Shown: positions 1 through 4,710 of the stretch, one piece after another
Layout of the letters: each line of letters begins with the position of its first letter
How positions within the stretch are numbered: the stretch's first letter is position 1
Source: Actinomycetota bacterium
GTDB lineage: Bacteria; Actinomycetota; Humimicrobiia; Humimicrobiales; Humimicrobiaceae
DNA length: 7,600 bases
NCBI GenBank assembly: GCA_016927635.1
Contig: JAFGMJ010000187.1
Location: 1 to 7,600 of the forward strand
Direction: 5' to 3'
The notes under the pieces: generated by a model
Database searches by the model: none
What the model was told of the DNA's origin: nothing
What the model saw: the letters and a program-made list of their open reading frames with translations, nothing else
Position numbers and translations under genes: made by a program

Positions 1-584
1 CCATCCCTACCTGCATTCCCAAATCCTGCCAGATTCAGTTTTTTAAAATTCTTTACTATAACAAAAGCCAGCAGTCCGCCCAGGCCTCCTGAAAGCGAGG
101 CCCCTGCAATTGTCAGTATAAGAGGGATTGCCGGCAGTTTAAAAAAAACAAAATTTGATAGCACGGTTCCCGCTATATTTGCAGCCATGCCTGCAAAGAA
201 ACATGAGAAAATACTGTCTACTTTTTGTTTTGAGAGCAGCAGTACCAGCTCAACAGCAATGCCAGGAAGCAGGTATGTGACTATGCTTAATATCCCGTGT
301 GTGCCAACTGTGCCAATAGCTATTACCAGTATTGCCTGGACAAGCGCTATAAGTGTTGCTGCGCCCCTTTTTGCTACAAGTCCTGCACCTATCACTATCC
401 ACATCATATAAAATCCCCCCGCAATAGCGCCCCCCGGTATAAACAGGGGGCCCGTGATTATATGCACCAGGGGCACTATGACAGGCTTTGCAGCTATTCC
501 TAGAGCAGCAACAATAGCTATTATGATCAAATCAAATACTTTAAATTTTTTAAAAAAATTTTTTGACTGTATTTTTAATTTCAT
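1..584 (-). CDS. ECF transporter substrate-binding (S) component, YkoE-like; 3' end outside window
   Basis: This open frame runs from ATG at 584 off the left edge with 194 codons and no stop. The product is very hydrophobic. After a basic N-terminus (MKLKIQSKNFFKKFK) there are about six membrane segments, near residues 16-34, 50-68, 74-94, 98-117, 124-147 and 153-177. Short Gly/Pro-rich loops include ITGPLFIPGGAIAGG (43-57), then YMMW and AKRGAATL. This layout, a GP loop and a W-containing helix followed by a K/R-x-GAA segment, resembles YkoE-type S components (ABC_cobalt/YkoE family), which bind a small molecule in the membrane and dock on a shared EcfT plus two ATPases. B. subtilis YkoE is about 200 aa, so little is probably missing. 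No good Shine-Dalgarno precedes the ATG. The gene lies 63 nt after a lipoprotein gene on the same strand, probably in one operon. The substrate cannot be told from sequence; context suggests something linked to molybdopterin cofactors (inference). Confidence 0.75.
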   Translation of the reverse strand, partial: MKLKIQSKNFFKKFKVFDLIIIAIVAALGIAAKPVIVPLVHIITGPLFIPGGAIAGGFYMMWIVIGAGLVAKRGAATLIALVQAILVIAIGTVGTHGILSIVTYLLPGIAVELVLLLSKQKVDSIFSCFFAGMAANIAGTVLSNFVFFKLPAIPLILTIAGASLSGGLGGLLAFVIVKNFKKLNLAGFGNAGRD

Positions 585-647
585 GCTGCCATTTATGGGG
601 CTTTTCAATATTTAATCATTTAAATATAAATATAATATTGATCCAGC

Positions 648-1151
648 CTAATTTAAAATTTCAATAACAGTAACATTTTTTATCCAGAATTTGCCGCTTA
701 ATGCCGGGGCGACAAGTTCGACAAGGCCATCATCAACAGTTAATTCCTTGCCGTCAAGGTAAAAGCCAAGCATTGTACTTCCGTCATTTACTGTTGAGGC
801 TTCATATTCCTGCCTGTAGCCGTCACTTGCCTCTATTGCTACCGTTTTATACTGTTTAAAACCTTTACTTTTCAGTGCCTCTGAAAGCAGTACGCCTTTC
901 CAGGTTTCTTTTATTTTTGTGCCGTCCTTTTTTTCAAGCTCAGCTTTGATTTCTTTCAGCGCAAGGCCGGCTGCATCTTTATTTGTAAACTCAACTGATT
1001 TTCCATCTGCATCTTTTATTGTTATGCTCCAGTCTGTTTCTGTGACTATAGCGTCTTTGCCCTGGCCGCTGCAGCCTGCAAAAATCATGAAACTCAGCAA
1101 AAGAACAGCTATAATTGAGCCAATGATAAACAAAATCCTTCTTTTTCTCAT
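648..1151 (-). CDS. Lipoprotein with a single sulfite-oxidase-type (molybdopterin-binding-like) domain
   Basis: The protein has 167 aa. ATG at 1151 follows AAAGGGG by 4 nt. Residues 1-26 are a lipoprotein signal (RKRR, a hydrophobic stretch, then FAG-C with Cys27 as the predicted lipidated residue), so the mature protein should be anchored outside the membrane. Residues 38-167 form one small beta-rich domain. Its landmarks recall the oxidoreductase molybdopterin-binding (SUOX) fold: W84-KGVLLSEAL (ligand-cleft helix), EASDGYRQEYE (107-117), LGFYLDGKEL and the closing LVAPALSGKFWIKNVTVIEI (145-165), which matches the family pattern of VxPG followed by a VKW/WVKN strand. The only Cys is the lipid anchor, so the Mo-ligating cysteine of true sulfite oxidases is absent. 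A binding rather than catalytic role is therefore likely. It is 73 nt downstream of a related three-domain lipoprotein and 63 nt upstream of the ECF S component. Fold assignment is by pattern, not by alignment. Confidence 0.78.
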   Translation of the reverse strand: MRKRRILFIIGSIIAVLLLSFMIFAGCSGQGKDAIVTETDWSITIKDADGKSVEFTNKDAAGLALKEIKAELEKKDGTKIKETWKGVLLSEALKSKGFKQYKTVAIEASDGYRQEYEASTVNDGSTMLGFYLDGKELTVDDGLVELVAPALSGKFWIKNVTVIEILN

Positions 1152-1224
1152 TTTTCCCCTTTCTTCTTTTATTTATATAGTTGAAATTATCCTAAAGCGA
1201 TATAATTACGGTATTTCTTTTTTA

Positions 1225-2355
1225 TTATTCAGAAATTCCCATATATATAAGATCCTTGACTTTGGTATTCTTTTCAAGCCCTTCAAAATATAAGGCAGGA
1301 AGTCCATTTTCCTGAATATATATATAGCCTTTATCCACAGAAGCTGAGTCCAGCTCTACAGTATATCCGTCAATGGCCTTGAAGAGATATTTATCCGACT
1401 GGATAATTCCGCATGCTGAAAAGACATCGCTTAATTTTATGGCATCATTGCCATCGGCTTCACTGACAGTCATTGAAGAAAAACCGCTTTGAGCAGAAAA
1501 ATATGCTGAGCCGCCATATATAAAATAAAGTATATTTTTAATCCACATTCCCTTGGGCAAATCATCAGATAAAAACATGGGGGAATTTTCGCCTGTATAT
1601 TTTATGAAGCCTTTTTTAAATATTTCTGTTTTTTCATTTTTTTCAAGGCCATCTGAAGATTTTACAACAACTGTATCGTTTGCAGGATTTTCGCTGAACT
1701 CATAAAGCAGGCCTTCAATATATGCAGCCCTGGCCTTTTCATCATAATACTGGTAATCCACAGTCTCTATTTCGCTTATCCTGGCTTCAAGTATTATTAT
1801 TCTTTTTACCTCAGCTTGCTGCATTGACATAATTATTTCAATCTTTACAAGGTTTTTGACCCAGTACATTGCAAAAACTTCAGGAATTACTGAGCGCAAC
1901 GGCTTTTCCCAATCTTCAAGGGGCTCTCCGTCTATTTCATAGGCAAGTATAATTTGCCTGGACTTAATAATATCGGGCGCAACTTCAATGGCATAACCGT
2001 CTCCGGCAATAAGCCTTAAAGAGGCTGCGTCTTTTTGAGCTATTTGCAGATATTTCTGCAGCACATCATCAAGCAGCACGCCTTTTACATTGCGTGCTTC
2101 TTTCTCTTCATCATCTTTTGGCAATGCAGTCACATCTCTAATTACTGCCTTAAGCTGCATTATCTCTTCGACAGGCACATTTATGTCCTGGCCGCTGTAA
2201 TTCAGTACAAGAACATCAGCAGCATTATTTTGCCCCGCTTCAGTATTATTCTCTGTTTCTGCCAGAGCTGTATTTGTAGCGCAGGCGGTTAAACCCGAAG
2301 AGATAATTAAACAGATTAGAAGCAAGAATACAAATGTATTTTTGAATTTTATCAT
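1225..2355 (-). CDS. Lipoprotein with three tandem sulfite-oxidase-like domains
   Basis: I choose ATG at 2355 because GAAAGGA lies 5 nt upstream and the protein then begins with a clean lipoprotein signal (MIKFKNTF, hydrophobic core, LTA-C with Cys25). The in-frame ATG at 2397 has no ribosome site and would put 14 polar residues before the signal. The product is 376 aa. After a polar linker (26-46), domain 1 (about 48-175) has VKGVLLDDVL, LIAGDGYAIEV, YEIDGEPL and VIPEVFAMYWVKNLVKIEI. Domain 2 (about 185-281) is more divergent, with AYIEGLLYEF, VVKSSDG and DLPKGMWIKNILYF. Domain 3 (about 283-374) has AIKLSDVFSACGI, FKAIDGYTVELD, LPALYFEG and KVKDLIYMGI. These repeat the signature seen in the neighbouring 167-aa lipoprotein. 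Cys315 lies in a helix and does not match the Mo-ligand position. It is the first gene after a cofactor riboswitch and probably a surface binding protein; the ligand is unknown. Confidence 0.78.
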   Translation of the reverse strand: MIKFKNTFVFLLLICLIISSGLTACATNTALAETENNTEAGQNNAADVLVLNYSGQDINVPVEEIMQLKAVIRDVTALPKDDEEKEARNVKGVLLDDVLQKYLQIAQKDAASLRLIAGDGYAIEVAPDIIKSRQIILAYEIDGEPLEDWEKPLRSVIPEVFAMYWVKNLVKIEIIMSMQQAEVKRIIILEARISEIETVDYQYYDEKARAAYIEGLLYEFSENPANDTVVVKSSDGLEKNEKTEIFKKGFIKYTGENSPMFLSDDLPKGMWIKNILYFIYGGSAYFSAQSGFSSMTVSEADGNDAIKLSDVFSACGIIQSDKYLFKAIDGYTVELDSASVDKGYIYIQENGLPALYFEGLEKNTKVKDLIYMGISE

Positions 2356-2483
2356 GTGTTTCCTTTCATCAACACTTGTATGATAGTTTAAAACCATAGA
2401 TTAATTTATTTAAGACATTGCATTGAGGCAGTGCGCAATTCTGGCTTGCAACAGCACCTGAAAATATGCTTAATATCATGCAT
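2356..2483 (-). other. Untranslated leader between riboswitch terminator and first lipoprotein gene
   Basis: About 128 nt of leader follow the terminator U-tract. I see no second strong hairpin here. The only clear element is the GAAAGGA ribosome site at 2361-2367, 5 nt before the lipoprotein start. A 25-codon ATG frame begins near 2482, but it follows the U-tract directly, has no ribosome site and is not counted as a gene. Confidence 0.5.
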
Positions 2484-2517
2484 AAAAACAAAAGCTCCTT
2501 TCCAGCGAAAAGGAGCT
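2484..2517 (-). terminator. Intrinsic terminator, expression platform of the riboswitch
   Basis: On the minus strand AGCTCCTTT (2517-2509), a 7-nt loop and AAAGGAGCT (2501-2493) form a perfect 9-bp stem, followed directly by UUUGUUUUU (2492-2484). No T-run follows on the plus strand, so it acts in one direction. It sits about 40 nt after the aptamer core and 128 nt before the first lipoprotein start. Its 5' arm can alternatively pair with GGAAAGGAG of the aptamer (2564-2556), giving 9 bp with one G-U. This is the expected design of a transcriptional OFF switch: ligand holds the aptamer strand, the terminator arm is free, and the hairpin forms. Confidence 0.92.
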
Positions 2518-2565
2518 AAAAAACACATGCAGGCATAAACAATTATGCCCTTTTACTCCTTTCCA
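2495..2565 (-). repeat. 10-nt direct repeat TGGAAAGGAG shared by aptamer and terminator
   Basis: The minus strand carries TGGAAAGGAG at 2565-2556, inside the aptamer core, and again at 2504-2495, in the loop and 3' arm of the terminator. Both copies are complementary to the same terminator 5' arm (CTCCTTT at 2515-2509), so they compete for it. This is a functional duplication typical of terminator/antiterminator switches rather than a mobile repeat. Confidence 0.85.
2532..2549 (-). other. Small hairpin linking aptamer and terminator
   Basis: GGCATAA (2549-2543), loop TTGT and TTATGCC (2538-2532) form a 7-bp hairpin in the RNA. The same GGCATAA could instead pair with TTATGCC at 2580-2574, which is the 3' arm of the aptamer P4-like stem. 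The hairpin may thus be either a neutral spacer or part of the switch by opening P4 in the unbound state. The pairing is seen directly; the role is inferred. Confidence 0.6.
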
Positions 2566-2656
2566 ATACGGGAGGCATAACCATTACTAGTTATACCCTA
2601 TCGGTCTATCATCCCATAAGCAATTATACTTATTAGGGCTAAAAGGCTCGGAGAAT
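2550..2656 (-). promoter_or_regulatory. Molybdenum/tungsten-cofactor class riboswitch aptamer (Moco RNA motif)
   Basis: The RNA reads 5' CTCCGAGCC (2653-2645), then a CCCTA/TAGGG helix (2638-2634 with 2600-2596) enclosing ATAAG/CTTAT (2633-2629 with 2620-2616). Next is a stem-loop GGTATAAC/GTTATGCC (2597-2590 with 2581-2574) with loop TAGTAATG, then CCTCCCGTATTGGAAAGGAG (2575-2556). The closing helix is CTCC (2653-2650) with GGAG (2559-2556). From memory, the leader of E. coli moaA, the type member of the Moco RNA motif (Rfam RF01055), ends in the same arrangement: a stem closing in GCC, then TCCCGTAT, TGGAAAGG and a short P1 strand. Only one stem is evident inside the second helix; tungsten-cofactor variants are reported to lack P3, so Mo versus W is not decided. 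A downstream terminator that competes with the core indicates ligand-induced OFF control. The regulated genes are two SUOX-fold lipoproteins and an ECF S component, consistent with a cofactor theme. Confidence 0.82.
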
Positions 2657-2738
2657 ATGCAAATTTATATTCTTTTTATATTTAATTTTATCTAAAAGAT
2701 TCTAAATAAATTGCAGATAAAATTCAACTCTTTTATCT
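2657..2738 (-). promoter_or_regulatory. AT-rich region expected to hold the riboswitch promoter
   Basis: Between the folP stop and the aptamer are about 80 nt that are almost pure A/T. On the minus strand two TATAAA boxes occur (2680-2675 and 2669-2664), either of which could be a -10, but no convincing -35 hexamer is at 16-18 nt. GATAAAA/TTTTATC (2737-2731 with 2722-2716) can form a weak A/T hairpin without a U-tract, so I see no folP terminator. Transcripts from folP may therefore also run into the riboswitch. Confidence 0.3.
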
Positions 2739-4034
2739 TTACTTCTGGTTTTTTATTGCAGATGCTATTTTCAGGGCATCACAGGTCTGCTTTACATCAT
2801 GGACTCTTAAAATACTTGCGCCATTTATATATGAACAAACAGCGGCAGCAAGGCTACCTTCAAGCCTTTGCCCTGCCGGTCTTGGACAAATAGTTTCTCC
2901 AAGTATATTGCCTATAAATGATTTCCTTGAAGCGCCTGCCATAACAGGAAAACCCATATTCACAAAATCCGGCAATCTCCGGATTATTTTAAGATTATGC
3001 TCAAGTGTCTTTCCAAAACCTATTCCCGGGTCGATTATTATTTTTTCCCTTTGGACACCTGATTTAATGGCAAAGTCTGTCTGTTTGTAAAGAAATTCAT
3101 ATATTTCATCTATTACATCATCATAATGGGGATTTTTCTGCATATTTTCCGGGGTTCCTTTGATGTGCATTATTACCACACTTGCACCTGTCTCTGCTAA
3201 CAATTGCGGCATATTCCCGTCAAATGTAAGGCCGCTTATATCATTTATTATTTCAGCGCCGGCTTTTATTGCGGCCCTTGCAACTTCTGACCTGTATGTA
3301 TCACAGGATACAATAATATCACCGCATTTGTTGGGTTCAATTCCATTACCTGGTTTATAATCCTGCATTCTTAAATCTTTTTGGCCCGTAAAAGATCTTA
3401 CATAATCAATTGCAGGCAGCACTCTTCTCATTTCTTCTTCCGCACTTACCGGCCTGGAGCCTGGCCTGGTTGATAGCCCGCCAATATCGATTATATGTCC
3501 GCCTTCCCGCCATACAGCTTCTACCCTTTGCCTCATATCATTTTCGCTTAAGTATTTTCCGCCGTCAAAAAAAGAGTCATCGGTTACGTTGAGTATTCCC
3601 ATTATAATAGGGCCGTTATTAATGGTGTCAAATATTTTTTTACCTATTTTTACGGCTGACACAGGTACTCGCATTCCTAGGAAGTCAAGATATTCTTCAA
3701 GCTCAGCGGCAAGTTTTTTGAGCCCGAACGGCTGCATTTTGATTTTTTCTGCAAGACTTCTTACAGATTTTTCCGTTCCCAGTATTATTACATCAGTCAA
3801 TCCTTCGTCCTGGATAAGTGAATCTCTTGAAGTTACCACATCGCCAGCCCTGGAAAGCATTTCCTGCTTAAGTATATTGGCTCCGTGTGGATTTAAATCT
3901 TTGACCTTTAAAGCAAGAGGAAAAATCTTATCAGTCATTATGCGCTGGCCGGGAAGAGTGGAACCGATTTTTGCAAATTCCTGCATACCGGTATCTTTAT
4001 TTCTTATTTCAAGTTTGCGTATTCTATAACCCAT
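2739..4034 (-). CDS. folP: Dihydropteroate synthase with N-terminal extension
   Basis: FolP joins 6-hydroxymethyl-7,8-dihydropterin pyrophosphate to p-aminobenzoate in folate synthesis. The protein has 431 aa, against roughly 270-290 for the usual enzyme. Residues 1-140 are an extension with LNPHGANILKQEML (47-60), a type I have seen in long FolP proteins of anaerobes. The TIM-barrel domain follows: GILNVTDDSFFDGG (146-159), IIDIGGLSTRPGSRPVS (181-197), SCDTYR (243-248), INDISG (263-268), MHIKGTPENMQ (289-299), IIIDPGIGFGK (332-342), ASRKSFIG (368-375), RLEGSLAAA (390-398) and LRVHDV (409-414). Substrate-contact residues Asp183, Asp245, Asn264, Asp335, Lys371 and Arg410 are present. Departures are Asp152 for the usual Pro in NVTPDSF, Leu187 for the usual Glu in GGESTRPG, and an insert at about 213-238. 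The ATG lies 6 nt after the folE stop with only a weak AGTAGG site overlapping that stop, which suggests translational coupling. Confidence 0.95.
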   Translation of the reverse strand: MGYRIRKLEIRNKDTGMQEFAKIGSTLPGQRIMTDKIFPLALKVKDLNPHGANILKQEMLSRAGDVVTSRDSLIQDEGLTDVIILGTEKSVRSLAEKIKMQPFGLKKLAAELEEYLDFLGMRVPVSAVKIGKKIFDTINNGPIIMGILNVTDDSFFDGGKYLSENDMRQRVEAVWREGGHIIDIGGLSTRPGSRPVSAEEEMRRVLPAIDYVRSFTGQKDLRMQDYKPGNGIEPNKCGDIIVSCDTYRSEVARAAIKAGAEIINDISGLTFDGNMPQLLAETGASVVIMHIKGTPENMQKNPHYDDVIDEIYEFLYKQTDFAIKSGVQREKIIIDPGIGFGKTLEHNLKIIRRLPDFVNMGFPVMAGASRKSFIGNILGETICPRPAGQRLEGSLAAAVCSYINGASILRVHDVKQTCDALKIASAIKNQK

Positions 4035-4040
4035 AAATGC

Positions 4041-4607
4041 CTACTGGCCTGATTTAATAAGTGCCATTGCTTCTGCGCGTGAGGCCGGATTGCCCCTGAA
4101 AAGGCCCCTTACTGCTGATGTAACGGTTTTTGTATTTGGTTTCTTTACCCCTCTAATGCTCATGCAAAGATGTTCAGCTTCCACAATGACCATAGCGCCC
4201 CTTGGCTGGAGCTTGTTCATTATAGCATCAGCCACTATAGTTGTCAGCCTTTCCTGCACCTGAAGCCTTCTTGAAGCAATTTCAAGCACCCTGCATAATT
4301 TACTCAAACCTATGATTTTACCTGATTTATTGGGAATGTAGGCAATATGCGCTTTGCCGACAAAAGGGACCATATGATGCTCGCATACTGAATAGAAGGG
4401 AATATCTTTTACAATAATCATTTCATCATGATTCTCATCAAATAAGGGCTCAAGAACTTCCTCCGGGTCCTTATCAATACCTGAAAACAGCTCTTCATAC
4501 ATATCTGCAACTCTCTGAGGGGTTCTTATAAGGCCTTCCCTTTTTGCATTCTCTCCAATGCCTTTAAGTATCAGCCTTACGCCTTCTTCGATTAATTTTT
4601 TATCCAT
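4041..4607 (-). CDS. folE: GTP cyclohydrolase I
   Basis: FolE converts GTP to 7,8-dihydroneopterin triphosphate, the first step of folate synthesis; the family forms homodecamers in the cytoplasm. I start at ATG 4607 (188 aa), where AGGAG lies 10 nt upstream and the N-terminus MDKKLIEEGVRLILKGIGE fits the family. An upstream in-frame GTG at 4646 has no ribosome site and lies in the tail of a terminator. Landmarks are REGLIRTPQRVADMYEELFSG (23-43), SVCEHHMVPF (73-82) with zinc ligands Cys75 and His78, GLSKLCRVLEIASRRLQVQER (100-120), and EAEHLCMSIRGVKKP (143-157) with the third zinc ligand Cys148. The C-terminal VTSAVRGLFR segment is complete, so this is an intact type IA enzyme. It is followed after 6 nt by folP, forming a two-gene folate unit that supplies the early pterin and condensation steps. 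The start of its own transcript is unclear. Confidence 0.97.
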   Translation of the reverse strand: MDKKLIEEGVRLILKGIGENAKREGLIRTPQRVADMYEELFSGIDKDPEEVLEPLFDENHDEMIIVKDIPFYSVCEHHMVPFVGKAHIAYIPNKSGKIIGLSKLCRVLEIASRRLQVQERLTTIVADAIMNKLQPRGAMVIVEAEHLCMSIRGVKKPNTKTVTSAVRGLFRGNPASRAEAMALIKSGQ

Positions 4608-4641
4608 TTTTTTTAGACTCCTGTCACGTAAAACCTTGCAA

Positions 4642-4678
4642 ATCACAAAAAGGAGGGGTAATTTATACTCCCTCCTTT
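4642..4678 (-). terminator. Intrinsic terminator after ftsH
   Basis: On the minus strand AAAGGAGGG (4678-4670) pairs with CCCTCCTTT (4657-4649), a 9-bp GC-containing stem with a 12-nt loop. It continues into two more U residues (five in all) and then GUGAUUU. It lies 33 nt after the ftsH stop and 35-40 nt before the folE start. It should end most ftsH transcripts, leaving folE-folP dependent on read-through or on a promoter that would have to overlap the hairpin. The U-tract is short, so partial read-through is plausible. Confidence 0.8.
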
Positions 4679-4710
4679 AATATTTCAATATTTTAATTCT
4701 TCCTGATCCA

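Noticed and set aside
187..503. Plus-strand ORFs of 74 and 68 codons
   Set aside because: Both are opposite the ECF S-component gene, whose minus-strand frame is open across the whole interval with clear membrane helices.
919..1293. Plus-strand 124-codon ORF
   Set aside because: It lies opposite two minus-strand lipoprotein genes, has no ribosome site and encodes a Ser/Phe/Ile-rich string typical of an antisense shadow.
2356..2397. Upstream ATG at 2397 for the three-domain lipoprotein
   Set aside because: There is no ribosome site before it, and it would place polar residues ahead of the signal peptide; ATG 2355 has GAAAGGA at 5 nt.
2405..2482. 25-codon minus-strand ORF with a Cys triplet just after the riboswitch terminator
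   Set aside because: The ATG directly follows the U-tract with no ribosome-binding site and the frame shows no other coding support.
2484..2656. Alternative identities for the leader RNA (T-box, TPP, THF riboswitch)
   Set aside because: I found no T-box UGGN bulge context, no TPP CUGAGA/ACCUGA pair and no THF-type core; the CTCCGAGCC plus TCCCGTAT/GGAAAGGAG arrangement fits the Moco class better, even though YkoE proteins are often under TPP control.
3589..4029. Plus-strand 146-codon ORF opposite folP
   Set aside because: It is antisense to the FolP N-terminal half, with no start signal and no recognisable motif.
4608..4646. GTG start at 4646 for folE
   Set aside because: It lies in the U-tract region of a terminator without a Shine-Dalgarno; ATG 4607 has AGGAG and the family N-terminus.
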